In this document: positions 1 through 10,700 of the stretch, piece by piece
How the letters are laid out: each line of letters opens with the position of its first letter
Numbering within the stretch: the stretch's first letter is position 1
From: Paramoeba atlantica
Lineage: Eukaryota > Discosea
Direction of reading: 5' to 3'
Assembly: GCA_977017575.1 (NCBI GenBank)
Contig: CDRNVI010000168.1
Location: forward strand, 62,001-126,000
DNA length: 64,000 bases
Translations under genes and position numbers: made by a program
The notes under the pieces: model-generated
Told to the model about the DNA's origin: nothing
What the model saw: only the letters and a program-made list of their open reading frames with translations
Databases searched by the model: none

Positions 1-51
1 TTTCCAAAAAATCTTTCTATTTATTTCTTTTCTTCATTTTTTAAAATCAAG

Positions 52-682
52 ACTGGTATCTTTTCTCAATGTACAAAGAATCAATTTTCTGAGACTTTTC
101 AATCAACAATTGGAGTTGATTTTGCGACCAAGACTCTTACCTTCGGAGATTCTTCGTATCTGTTCAAAATTGTATGGAACTTTTCTTTCTTTTGTTTTTC
201 TTCTTTCTTTTCAATTCTTTTTTTTTCCTTTTTTTTTCCTTTTTTTTCTTGCAGAACGATACAGCAGGACAGGATAGATTTCGAATAATTACAAGTGACC
301 CACTTTACCGAATAGCGAAAGGAATTATTCTTGTGTATTCTGTCACAAACCGTGCATCATTTAATCATATTCACAATTGGGCTGCTGAAGTAAAAGAACA
401 ATCACCTTTGAATATCAAAATAATTCTTGTTGGAAATAAGATTGATCTTCAAGATCAACGAGAAGTTCTTTATGATGAAGGAAAGGTTTTTTTCTTTTTT
501 TTTTTGAATAAATTCTTTAATTTTAGTCTTAAAAATTATTTCTCTTTTAGCAATTAGCAAATGAGCTGGGATTCCAAGGATTCTTTGAAACTTCAGCAAA
601 ACAAAATGAAAATGTTGAGGAATTGTTCTTAGAGATGGCAAACCAAACATCTTTTGTCAATGTGAAAAGAGCTCGAGATTAA
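52..682 (+). CDS. Rab/Ras-like small GTPase, copy 1 (5' truncated by window)
   Basis: Small GTPase of the Ras superfamily, closest in feel to Rab. The window opens inside the intron that would split the P-loop, so exon 1 is missing. Exons read at 52-171, 255-485 and 551-682, all joined in phase 0. Visible motifs: switch I TIGVDF, switch II DTAGQDRF, G4 GNKID and G5 ETSAK. Two oddities: the residue before DTAGQ is Asn (NDTAGQ) where the family nearly always has Trp, and the protein ends VKRARD with no C-terminal cysteine for geranylgeranylation. Its tandem sister at 1097 has the same exon layout and a Met-Gly-Cys start, so N-terminal lipid anchoring is inferred here too. The protein family is clear; the subfamily is not. 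Confidence 0.85.
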
Positions 683-1096
683 AAAAAAAAAAAGGGAGGA
701 AATAACATCAAGAAACCAGATCAAACTTGCCTACCGAATCTGACCCACCAGAATCGGCATTTGTCTTTTTGGCTCAGTGGTTGGTTGAACAGAATCATTT
801 GCCCAAATGGTGGACCAATTTCTTTTTGAAAAAGTTTTCTATCAATGTTTTGCTGGCTTGACCTCTCTCTCTCTCTTCGATTTAAATATATCAAAGATTG
901 GTTTTCAATTGGTTTCAGATCTTCTTTTGTTGCTTCGAACACTTTTTTCGACGCCTTAGGCCTGATTTAGATAAAAAGAGTATCTTTTCCGCCAATATTT
1001 TTCTTTGAATTTTCCAACGACAATCGACACGAACTGTTTTTTTGCATTTTGGCAAAACCGCAACAGGGATTGTTTCTCTTTTCTTTTAAAAGAGGA
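683..1096. other. Spacer between the two Rab-like genes, with a duplicated flank
   Basis: No gene seen. The stretch around 797-890 (gcccaaatggtgga..., then a CT-repeat and cgatttaaat) recurs downstream of copy 2 at about 1953-2046. A block at 968-995 containing ataaaaagagtatctttt followed by ccgccaa recurs at 2116-2145. The duplication that made the two GTPase genes therefore included both flanks. Confidence 0.75.
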
Positions 1097-1899
1097 ATGG
1101 GTTGTTCAGCTGGAAGAGTTCAACAGAATGGAAATGACCAAATGATCCACAAAATTCGCTCAAAACCTTTCGAAATTTTGTTGTTAGGAGATTCTGGAGT
1201 AGGAAAGGTTTTTCTCTTTGAGTTTTGACAAACAATCTTCTTTTATTTAAATTTTCTTTTTAAAAATCAAGACTGGTCTCTTTTCTCGATGTACAGGGAA
1301 GTTATTTTCTGAGGTTTTTCTTCCTTCAGTTCGACTTGATTATGGGATTAAGAAAGTTACCCAAGGAGATTCTTCGTATCGGTTCAAAATTGTATGGAAC
1401 TTTTCTTTCTTTTGTGTTTTTTTTTCTTATATCTTGTCGATCCTTTTTTTTCTGATTAAAATCCCTGTTTTTTCCAGTGGGATACTGCAGGACAGAAAAG
1501 ATTTCAAGGAGAGAGGGAGAACCTTTTTTCAAGAGCTGAAGGAATTATTCTTGTGTATTCTGTTGCAAATCGTGCATCATTTGATCATATTCATGATTGG
1601 GTTGCTGAAGTAAAAGAACACACACCTCCGAATATCAAAATAATTCTTGTTGGAAATAAGATTGATGTTCACGATCAACGAGTAGTTCTTTGCGATGAAG
1701 GAAAGGTTTTTTTCTTTTTTTTTGAATCGCTTCTTTAATTTTGGTCTTTTTTAAATTCTTGATCTTTTAGCAATTAGCAAATGATCTGGGATTCCAATTC
1801 TTTGAGACTTCAGCAAAACAAAATGAAAGATTTGATGAATTGTTCTTAGGGCTGGTGGGAGAAAGACCTTTCCTCAATGTGAAAAGAGCTGGAGATTAA
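1097..1899 (+). CDS. Rab/Ras-like small GTPase, copy 2
   Basis: Small GTPase of about 179 residues, exons 1097-1207, 1272-1391, 1478-1705 and 1771-1899. The first intron falls between Lys and Thr of the P-loop (GDSGVGK|T). Switch II WDTAGQKRF, G4 GNKID and G5 ETSAK are present. Switch I is degraded: the effector Thr found in copy 1 (STIGVDF) is replaced (LPSVRLDY), so magnesium and effector contacts should differ. The protein starts MGCSAG, a pattern suited to N-myristoylation at Gly2 and palmitoylation at Cys3, and ends KRAGD with no prenylatable cysteine. Known family role is membrane-traffic switching; the specific role is unknown. Tandem with copy 1. Confidence 0.85.
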
Positions 1900-2281
1900 A
1901 AAGGGGAAAAAAACATCAAGGAACGAACCTGATTTCGAAAAAAGGAAATGACTGCCCAAATGGTGGATCAATTTCTTTTTGAAAAAGGTCTCAATCTTGT
2001 TTGGCTCGCTTGTTTGACCTCTGTCTCTCTCTCTCTCTTCGATTTAAATTCACCAAGATGATTGAAAAACAGACCTCAAAACTGAAAAAAAAGAAACAAA
2101 CTTTTCGATGCCCTATTTAGATAAAAAGAGTATCTTTTCCGCCAACACCTTCTTTTTTGAATTTTCCGACAACACACATCCATTCCTCGAAATTGGTTTT
2201 GGGTCTCAAATTTCCTCGAAATCGCCAGAATCTGTTCTGTGATTTGATTTCAAAAAACTTCCTTTGTGGTTGGATGTGAAA
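1900..2281. promoter_or_regulatory. Spacer with the duplicated 30-base upstream block
   Basis: No gene seen. It holds a second copy of the Rab-like 3' flank and the block at 2116-2145 (tttagataaaaagagtat, then cttttccgccaa). The same block lies about 100 bases before the start of Rab-like copy 2, and here about 140 bases before the next gene. The distance and conservation suggest a core-promoter element. This is inference; no transcript start is visible. Confidence 0.4.
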
Positions 2282-3577
2282 ATGGGAAACCAAATTTCGA
2301 GCGAAAACTTTCAGAGAGTATGTGGAGGGCTCAGAACCAATCCCCCGCTCGCTTTCCTCGCATACACCTCGTTTCTCTTTCTCGTCCCTCGAACGTTGCC
2401 TGAAAGTTCGACCAGAATGAAAATCGGTGTTTGGGCCGCTGCGTCTGTCCCACTCGCAATAATGCCCTTTGGTTTACCAAAAGACAAACCCTCAACAATG
2501 ATGGCACATGTGTTTTCTTTCATGATCCCCTTAAAGGGTCTTCAGATGGTTCTTTCCGAACAGTCATCATCGTCATCGCAACAGAAGGCTCTCGAAAAAA
2601 AAGGTGATGAAGAGGTCAAGCAGGAGTTTGCTCAAGCCGAAACTTTGATCAAAGCAAGAGGGAAACAACAACAACAGAATCCCACTTTCCAAGAAATTGT
2701 TAGGAGCTTTGTTTATTGGCAAGGAAGTTTTCTTTGGTATATGTTTCCGATTCGTCCTGTTTCTCCAGAAGATCGCCGTCCACTGCCAGAAGTAATGAAA
2801 TATTCTGTGCTCTGCTTTGCGAGTAGCTTTGGAAAGTCAGTGCTTCAAATTTTTCTCCACAAACTGCTCATGGAGTTGTCAAGTGATCGAAATGTCATCC
2901 AAGTTGCAGGGGGATCATTGTTTAACAGACCTCGATACGTTTTGTCGCTTTTGTGGGGTCTTTGGGTTCTCTTTCCAGATCCAATGAATGATATACTTTG
3001 TGGGGTAGTGCCATTGATCACGAATGATCGTTATCGGATTTTACCTTTCTCCAATTTTCCTCTTTTTTCACAATCTCTGAGAGAATTTTGGGGTCGAAGA
3101 TACAACCAACTCATTCGGACGTTATATCACGAAACTATTTTTGTACCATTGGTGAAGAATAACGTGGATGTGAGTACTGCTTCTGCCTTTGTGTTTTTCA
3201 TGAGTGGAGTTTTTCATGCGTACATCGCGAATGGGACTTTTGGAAAAGGAATTGGTTCAACAACAGTCTTCTTCTGTTTACATGGTGGAGCGGTGATGCT
3301 TGAATCTCATTTGAGAAAGAAAGAGAAAGAAAATGAAAAAAAAGACCTCGAGAAAACAAAAAAAGGTTCGTCACCCTTCTCAGTTGGAAAATGGGCATTG
3401 ACACAAACTTTTCTTGGTCTCACACTACCTCTTTATTTGGGGTTGTTTGTTGGTGCGCTTCCAACATTCATTGAGGAGCGCCCTCTTCAAAAAGACAACC
3501 TGTTAAATCAGGTTGGGAATGGTCTTTGGAACCTAATGGGCTCTCAGTGTGTTGAGTCGATTCGAAAATTGTTGTGA
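2282..3577 (+). CDS. MBOAT / wax-synthase-like acyltransferase
   Basis: Intronless multi-spanning membrane protein of 431 residues. It resembles the wax-synthase branch of membrane-bound O-acyltransferases, which esterify long-chain alcohols or sterols with acyl-CoA in the ER. Supporting motifs: SQSLREFWGRRYNQ, the family signature around the FWGRRW-type box, and the conserved-histidine segment MSGVFHAY in a membrane helix. The start at 2282 is preferred because it is the first ATG of the frame. It begins MGNQISS, which fits an N-myristoylation consensus (Gly2, Ser6). A low-complexity Ser/Gln/Lys stretch sits near residues 95-135 and a Lys/Glu-rich loop near 345-365. The substrate is unknown. 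Confidence 0.7.
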   Translation: MGNQISSENFQRVCGGLRTNPPLAFLAYTSFLFLVPRTLPESSTRMKIGVWAAASVPLAIMPFGLPKDKPSTMMAHVFSFMIPLKGLQMVLSEQSSSSSQQKALEKKGDEEVKQEFAQAETLIKARGKQQQQNPTFQEIVRSFVYWQGSFLWYMFPIRPVSPEDRRPLPEVMKYSVLCFASSFGKSVLQIFLHKLLMELSSDRNVIQVAGGSLFNRPRYVLSLLWGLWVLFPDPMNDILCGVVPLITNDRYRILPFSNFPLFSQSLREFWGRRYNQLIRTLYHETIFVPLVKNNVDVSTASAFVFFMSGVFHAYIANGTFGKGIGSTTVFFCLHGGAVMLESHLRKKEKENEKKDLEKTKKGSSPFSVGKWALTQTFLGLTLPLYLGLFVGALPTFIEERPLQKDNLLNQVGNGLWNLMGSQCVESIRKLL

Positions 3578-3684
3578 ATGAACGCCTTCACACACATCAA
3601 AAATATACAAGAAAAAACAAACAAATGGGATAATTTTAAAGGAATAATAATAAAATTCAAATTAATTAATTAATAAATATTCAT

Positions 3685-4561
3685 TCATTCATTTTTTTTA
3701 AAAGGAAATTGGTCAGTATTAAAATATCCTTGAATATCTTCTTGATTATCTCCAGAGAACTCTCCCTGTAAATTTTCGTTTAAATCTTTTTGGAAGTGTT
3801 CAGAGGAACAACTATCTTGAGCACCCCGGAAATCTCGGATCGCTTCTTCGATCGATTTTAGCTCTTTTTCGACTTGATTTAACCTTGTTTCGGCTTTCTG
3901 ACCCTCCTTCATGAGTGTTTGGTATTTTTCCGTCAGGATCTCGAAAACAGTCTTCTTCTTAAAGAAGACAAGGAAACGATAGCAGCCGTGCTCAGGAGAA
4001 GCTCTTTTGAAGTCCAAAGGGGAATTCGATTCGGCGGGAGTTACGGCTCTCTTCTTCTCACTTACGAGATCAAACACAAACAATCGAGAATTAGCACCAA
4101 TAGGTTCTCCAAATCTTGAACCTCTTTTGAGGTGGATATTAACGGTCTCATAGGTCCCAACGTGAGATTTTTTGGCTTCTAGCACCATGGGTTCCGCCTC
4201 ATCACCATTGGTTGTGAGGATTTGGAGACATTCATCCTTTTCATACCTCAAAATAATTCCACTTTCAAGGTCAGAGAGAATCTTTTGGGACCCGTTGTTC
4301 TGAATAACAGCCAAGTTCGCGGAAAAGTCATGGCCAGGAATGAAAAGTTCTCTTTGACATTCTTTTTCCGCCCGTTTTAACAGGTCAGCTTGGTTTGGTT
4401 TTCTTTGTCTTGGTTTCGGACTATTTTTCACAAAAAAAATGAGTGGAAATATTGCACGTGGAGATATTTTTAAAAAATTGAAGTGAAAGGGGTACACGTG
4501 TACCTTTTTGAGCAAACGCGAAGGGGTACCACTGAAGTGAAACCCAAATCAGACAAATCAT
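3685..4561 (-). CDS. Possible secretory-pathway protein with GOLD-like and coiled-coil parts
   Basis: Not firmly recognised. The main frame (4388 down to 3685) has no suitable ATG, so a 5' exon is needed. One at 4561-4504 encodes MICLIWVSLQWYPFAFAQK, a good signal peptide, and joins in phase to an acceptor before 4388 to give about 253 residues. An alternative acceptor near 4418 has a better sequence context but the wrong phase. The mature protein has an early Cys followed by RELF, a predicted beta-rich region ending HGCYRFLVFF, then a heptad-like segment around LNQVEKELKSIEEAIRDF. This order recalls p24/TMED cargo receptors, but no C-terminal membrane helix is seen. It converges with the acyltransferase gene. 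Confidence 0.4.
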
Positions 4562-5010
4562 TGAAATGAGAATCCTTGCCACGCCAATGAACCCTCGAAT
4601 CCAAGAATCTTTTCTCTTCTAGGTGTTGATGATCAAACATTCTCAATTAAAAGTTTCTTTTTAAGAAAAGTAGAAAAAATAAAATAAACCTTCTTCAGAA
4701 AAAGGAGAGAAAAGAAGACCGGTCCTCTTTCTGGAAAAAGAGGCTGGTCTTCTTTTGACTTCAAAAAAAAGGAACAAAACGGTGTCCTGCTGGTGTCCCC
4801 TTCCCTATTTTTCCCTATTTTTCCCTCTTTCTGCACACTCACAAAACCCACTCCTGCTCTGACAAATCAAAAACGAATTACTTCTCTCAGGTTTTTCTCA
4901 TCCCTTCCTTTTCTCTTTTTGATCGTTTGTTTAACTCAATTTTGAGGAAACGAAAAATCATTGAAAAAACTCAAATGGGTTCCTTCATTTTTGAATAAAA
5001 AATATTTTAT
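4562..5010. other. Intergenic, no gene seen
   Basis: AT-rich spacer upstream of the minus-strand gene ending at 3685 and downstream of the one ending at 5011. Contains a short direct repeat of ccctattttt at 4804-4825. Open frames here have no family resemblance. Confidence 0.6.
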
Positions 5011-6066
5011 TTAAAAGAGAAGGAAAAAACTGGTGATGGTGAAGACAACAAGACCAAACCAAGCATTGATTTTTACCCCAGCACTCTTTGGGTCCCAAAC
5101 ATTATCTCGATAGACAAAATTAACCATTCCAATTTGAGAAGTTTTCCCCCCTCCAATTAATTCCTCTGGATCCGTCACTTCTTTGAGTGTGTAATGAGTT
5201 GGATACATTCCTTCTTCTTGATAGAGATAAGGTTGTGGATAGCTAATAACTGAGCGCTGATATGGCGCAAAGTCTCGAACCCAATTCAAAATTGGAGTCG
5301 CGACCATGACTTCCCAAAAAACTGATTCACCAGCATAACTCCCATAGATAAGAGCAGGTTGTCTTTCAAATAACTCTTTTGTTTCCAACTTGTCTTGAAC
5401 CCAGTGGCGACCCATCCGAGGAACACAATCTCCCTCGTTATAGTATGCAGTTGGGTGAAGTTCAGCTGGTGGTATGTCATCACACTTGGCTTGGATTTCT
5501 GGAGGGGGAGGGTTCACAGGAAATCCTTCCCAATTAATTGCAGAAACGTTCGCTGCAGGAAGAAAAAAGAAGTGAGCATCAACGTGCTGAGTCAACCAAG
5601 ACCACGATGTGGGAAGAGCATCACAATTCAGGTCATTATTTTCACAATCATTCCAAAGATGGCGATATTCTTCATAATTTCCGTTCGGATGTCCTTGTAC
5701 GTTAACTTCAAAAGCCATTGCACGAATGGGGTAATTTGGAGAAGCGGGTGGTTCAAATGTCACAACAACTGACTCTCCTGGAGGACAGATAGCGTTATCA
5801 GGAGGTGGAAGGCAATGAGAAACTCGATCAGGATGAGGAAAACGGACCCCCATTTCACAAATGTGAACGTAAGATTCATTAATCACGGCATAATCAACGA
5901 ATGTGTAGATCTCCATTCCTGGTTGTCCATCTGTTTGATACAAACCCTCACCTTTTCCGTGAATTCGATATTCTTTGTCACAAACAATTTCGGTCGCTGG
6001 ATCTTCGCATTTGGCAAACGAGAAAGCAATCAGAAGAAGAACCGAACAAGAAAAGAAAAACCGCAT
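5011..6066 (-). CDS. Secreted, probably GPI-anchored protein of unknown function
   Basis: Intronless, 351 residues from the ATG at 6066. This start places a clean signal peptide (MRFFFSCSVLLLIAFSFAKC) at the N-terminus; upstream in-frame codons are Phe-rich and lack a better Met. The C-terminus runs KSAGVKINAWFGLVVFTITS and then hydrophobic to the end, with small residues (S-A-G) upstream. This layout is typical of a GPI-attachment signal. The ectodomain has many Cys and Pro and a His/Asp-rich stretch WLTQHVDAHFFF that could bind metal, as in some bacterial secreted proteins with an HxDxHF-type motif. No confident family assignment. Likely cell-surface. Confidence 0.7.
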   Translation of the reverse strand: MRFFFSCSVLLLIAFSFAKCEDPATEIVCDKEYRIHGKGEGLYQTDGQPGMEIYTFVDYAVINESYVHICEMGVRFPHPDRVSHCLPPPDNAICPPGESVVVTFEPPASPNYPIRAMAFEVNVQGHPNGNYEEYRHLWNDCENNDLNCDALPTSWSWLTQHVDAHFFFLPAANVSAINWEGFPVNPPPPEIQAKCDDIPPAELHPTAYYNEGDCVPRMGRHWVQDKLETKELFERQPALIYGSYAGESVFWEVMVATPILNWVRDFAPYQRSVISYPQPYLYQEEGMYPTHYTLKEVTDPEELIGGGKTSQIGMVNFVYRDNVWDPKSAGVKINAWFGLVVFTITSFFLLF

Positions 6067-6463
6067 GATAAAAAATGAGTTTTGACTGAAGTTGTTGCCC
6101 AAAAAAAAAAAACAACAAAAAGAAAACACAAAAAACGAAACCCCCGAAAACAAATCAAAAAAACCCCGATTTTATTTCTCGTCACAAAAAGCTTCTTTCA
6201 TAAATTATTTTGTATGTCATTTTGTGATTCAAAAAAATATAAAAAAGCCACTACTCTCTAAATATTTTTTGCTTGGGAGAACGCTGTTTTTTTTTGGGTA
6301 AATAAAACCCTTTTTTAGACTTCAACCCCTATTTTTGTATCTTGACCAAACTTAGTAAAGAAAATGGTTATCTATTTTTGGTCTTCTATTTTTTTTAGGG
6401 CTCTTTCTCTTTTTCCTCTTTTTTCTTTTTTTTTTTTGTTTCTCTTTCTTTCTCTCCAACAAC
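6067..6463. other. Divergent intergenic region, no gene seen
   Basis: Shared upstream region of the GPI-type gene (minus) and the membrane thioredoxin gene (plus). A- and T-runs and a pyrimidine tract at 6390-6460 end right at the thioredoxin start. Nothing else recognised. Confidence 0.6.
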
Positions 6464-7477
6464 ATGTTGTTGAGATTTGTTGTTCTCTTTTCTCTTCTTT
6501 TGCGGGTTTCTCTGGGAAGCAATGATGAAAATGGAGATAAGGATGTGGTGAGAGGAGTACCATTAGAATTGACAGATGCGACATTTGATCAAGCGATTGT
6601 GTCGAACGAATTTGGATTCCCTTTTCATTTCGTTGGGTTTTTCAGTTCAAATTGTCCTCATTGTATTTCTCTTCTCCCTGTTTGGCGACTCCTTGCCAAA
6701 GAATATAAAGAGGTTTTTCTTTTTCTTTATCTTTTATCTCTTCAGAATCTCTTTTCTTTTCTTTATTTTAGGATTCTTGAAAAAAACATGAATCCAAAAA
6801 AGATGAGACTGATAAATTCATCTTCTTCTCAATAGACAAAGATTGAAGAATCAGTTGATGTTCGTTGGGTCGAAGGGAAAGAGAATCGTTTTTTAATGGA
6901 ACATTTCCAAGTTCGAGCTTTCCCAACTCTTTTATTTTTTACCCATGGTAAGGAATATTTTGCTTTTCTTTCTCTCTGATTCTCATCTTTCCCCAACAAT
7001 AGAAGCCATTTATCCTTTTCTCTCTCTCTATCTGTACAATCATCTGACAAGAAAAATCAATAGACAAGAAAGGAGAGCTTTTTTATCGAGAATATCCAGG
7101 AGATAGAGCTCGACAACTTGAGAGTTTGTTAGATTTTATTACCACAGCTCGTCATGAAGTCTTTCAAGATGACTTTTCCAACTTTCTTTCTTTACCAACG
7201 TCTCCCTCTCTATTCCAAGTGGGTTCGACTTTCTTTTCTCTTTTTCTTTCCTTTCTTTCTTTCAAATTTGAATTCAAAATCAACAGGATTACTCAAACTT
7301 GAATATTGGGTCACTGAAAACCCTGTCGTTTGGTTTGTTATTTGTGCTGGATTTGGCTCTGTTTTAGGATTTGTTATTGTTACGTTTTGTTTGGATGATT
7401 CATTCTTTGAGATTGAAGAAGAAGAAGGAAAAAAAAAAGTGGAAAAGAAACAAAAGAAAAAGCCAAAGAGCGAATGA
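6464..7477 (+). CDS. Transmembrane thioredoxin-domain protein (TMX/PDI-like)
   Basis: ER-type thioredoxin of 236 residues, exons 6464-6712, 6836-6947, 7064-7222 and 7287-7477. Order: signal peptide (residues 1-18), thioredoxin fold with active site CPHC at residues 64-67 and the cis-Pro motif AFPTLLFF, then a membrane helix (VVWFVICAGFGSVLGFVIV). The short acidic and basic cytosolic tail ends KPKSE. Lys at -3 and -5 fits a KxKxx ER-retrieval signal. Expected role: disulfide exchange on membrane or secretory clients in the ER lumen. The third intron boundary was chosen to keep the membrane helix in frame (donor gttcga at 7223). Confidence 0.8.
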
Positions 7478-7793
7478 AAAAGGGTTACAGAGAATCCAAC
7501 ATCATCTCACATTTACAAAAACTCGAACAAATTACCTTTCTTACAAAAATGATAAACATTATTCGAAAGAAAAAGACTTCCCAGATAAAACTCTTAAAAA
7601 CCAAATACAATAGAAGAGGTATTTTTTTCGATTCCCAAAACACCAATTGTTTTGGGAAGAGGAGTTTACTTTTATTCTTCTCTTCTTTTCCCTTTTTTCT
7701 TTTCGTTTTGTTGAAAAAAAAAATGGTTGGATTTTAGTCTCTCTCTTTTTTTGGGGGGGGTGTTTGTCTCATCTTTTTTCTCTTTTCTTCTTT
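7478..7793. other. Convergent intergenic region, no gene seen
   Basis: Between two genes that end toward each other. Holds a run of eight G following T-runs near 7742-7760. No coding signal. Confidence 0.55.
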
Positions 7794-10700
7794 TTACCAA
7801 TTTGAATCATACATATGCCATTTATCGTTTACTGGGACTCTTTTGTTTCGATACCATTGATTCATAATCACTTTTTCGACCCCCTCCTGAAAAAGAGAGA
7901 TTAAAAAGAGAGATTAAAAATAGAGAAAAAAGAAGGAGAAAGAATTTCTAAAAGGGAGATGAATGAGAATGAGAAAGAAAGAAGAGGACCTCGGTATCAC
8001 AACCAGCATGTGTTGTTCTTTCATCTAAGATTCCTTCCATATGTTGATCTTCAAGTACATCATAAAATAAAGCAGCTGATCCTTTCTTTGGTGGAACGAC
8101 AAATGATTTTTCAGGATTGCATCCTTCCTAAAGAAACAAGAAAGAAAAACTAAGAAGGAAAAGAAAACAAGAACAGAGAGAGAGAGAGAAAGGGGAGAAA
8201 AAAAAAACCACTGGATCAACAGTTTGTGTAACATTCTCAGGAGGAACACCAACATGCGGAAACGCAGTATAACCACCTCCAGTTGGTTGAGTCAAATAGA
8301 TTACCATTGTCGCAAATCGATTCCCTCCTCCCCGAATATAAGGATTGTCTCCATTTCTTTCACTTGCTGAGAAAGAATCTAGAAAAGAGAGAGAGGGGGG
8401 AGAGAAGGATGAGAGAGAGAGAGGTGAAAATTAAGAGAAAGAAAATCTGAGAAAAAGAAAAAGATAAAAAACCGGTGTGGAAATAGTAATGCCCTTTTGG
8501 AGGATATCGTACGAGCTATGTAATAAACAGAGAGGGAAGAAAAAAATGAGTTTTAAATGTCATTAGAAAGAAAGGAGAAAAGAGAAAAGAGAAATAAGAA
8601 AGAAAAAAAAAGAGAATTAAGAAAAAAGAAAAAGAAAAAGAAAAAGAAAAAAAGATTACTTGAAAAGGTTCCATAACTTCAACAGCATGTTTTAAAAAAG
8701 CTTGAGTTCGACTGTGAACTCTTTTTGTCACTTCATTTGAATTCTTGTTCAAAGGATCAACCCAAAGAGTTTCACTGTATCTGAGAAAAATATTACTTTT
8801 ACAAAAATGTTTCTTTCTTTCCTTCTCTTTCTCTTTCTCTTTTTCTCTTTTTCTCATTCTCTTTTTACTGTCACCATCAATACCTTATACTAGTATCTTC
8901 TTGAGAATGGGCAGTATCACTCCCGACACTTGATTTCATCCACTGAAAGAAATAATAGTAAAAAAAAAGAAGATCGGAGCCAAAAAAAAAGAATAAACGA
9001 AGAAGAAAGAGAAGAAAGAAGAGAAGAAAGAGAAGAAGAAAGAAGAAAAAAGAATAAAGTGGAGAGAGAAAAAAAAACCGTAGCACTCGCCTCTGGAGGG
9101 AGATTATTCACATGGTCCATAATTTGATCACATTCCTAATTTTTTACCACAACAAGAAACAAGATCGTTAGTAAAAAGTTCCTTTCTTTCTCTCTTCTTT
9201 TCTTCTCCCCCTCCTCTCTTTTTTGGATTTTCTCTTTTTTCGAAAAAGAAAAAAAGTGTGCCTCATGTGAGAGAATGTTATCAATCATAAAGATTTTTGG
9301 TTCAAGTGCTAGTGTTGTGACAGTCACTTCTCTTGGTGGAGAATCTAATTCCCCAAACAATTAAAACCAAAAAAATACGAGTACAGAAGAGAGATAAAAA
9401 TACAAAAAGAAAAAGAAAAAAAAAACAACAAAACAAAACAAAAAACAAAACAAAAACAAAAACAAACAAAAAAACAAAAAAACTAAAAAACAAAAAAACA
9501 AAAAAAAACAAAACAAACAAAACAAACAAAACAAACAAAAAACAAACAAACCAGTAGAATCGCGAACCAAAACAGGAACAACCTCCCCAACTCGAACAGC
9601 AGGGAAAAAGAACCTCTCTTCCCTCTCATAACCAAACTCAGTTGTTCGAAGAGGTCTTGTTGCAATGATAAATTGTTTGTATGTTTTCTTTTTTGGGAGT
9701 GGGTGGATGTATTCGTCTATGTCTATGTATCTTGTGTCTCTTTTTTGTTTTGGAGGGGGGGGAAGAGAAGAGAAGAGAAGAGAAGAAGAGAAGAAGAGAA
9801 GAAGAGAAGAAGAGAAGAAGAGAAGAAGAGAAGAAGAGGAGAGGGGAGAGAAGGGAAAAGGAGGAGAGAAGAGAGAAGAAGAGGAGAGAGGAGAGAAGGG
9901 AAAAGAAGAGAAGAGAGAAAGAGGAAGAGAAGAGAAAAGGGGAATTAGAGAGGAAGAAGAAAATTGAAAAAAGAAAAAGAAGAAAAAGAAAAAAGAAAAA
10001 CCTTCTCCAAAAGTGTTGAATATAACGATCTCCAAAAGATTCTTGAACATGTTGAAGAAGATCCCTGCCAATTCATCAGAAAACAAACAAAAGAAAGAGA
10101 AAGAAAGCCCTCCACAACCAAGAACTGAAGGAGTGAAAAAAAAGAAGAAAAACGAAAGAAAAGAAAAAAAAGAGAAATAAAAACCGATAAGTTGTACAAC
10201 CATAAAGAAAAGGAAAAGAACGAATTTCTCCCAAACGATAAACATCAATAGTACTTTGAGAAGAAAGAAGAAGAGCTCTCTTCTTACAATCTACTCCTTC
10301 TGTTCTTAGTTTTGCTGAATAAAGAGCTCCTCCTCTTAGAGCGGGGGAGAGAGAGAGGGAAGAGAAGGAAAGAGAAAGAGAAAGAAAGGAAAGAGAGAAA
10401 AGGAAAGAAAAGGAAAGAAAGGAAAAGAGAGAAGGGGGAAGAAAGAGAAGGTAAGATACCGAGTTTTTGCGCTCTCTCTCCTCTCTTCTCTCTTTCTTCT
10501 CTTAATCTGCAGTTTCTCTTTTCTCTTTAAAAAAAATTAAAATAAAAACTTGGTGTTCACAATTGGAGCAAGATTCTGTTTTGTTACATCACATAATTGT
10601 GCATTCTCATCGATAAAGGCTAAAAGAAAGAGAAAGAGAAAGAAAAAAAAAGAGAAAGAGAAAGAGAAAGAGAAAGAGAAAGTAAGAAAAGAAAGATAAG

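Noticed and set aside
6829-7050. Minus-strand Lys/Arg-rich frame in the thioredoxin gene
   Set aside because: Overlaps exon 2 and intron 2 of a well-supported gene in antisense and has no resemblance to known proteins.
9665-10019. Long plus-strand frames rich in Glu/Arg/Lys over the hydroxylase introns
   Set aside because: They are antisense to pyrimidine-rich introns and consist of (aga/gaa)n simple sequence; no domain or start context.
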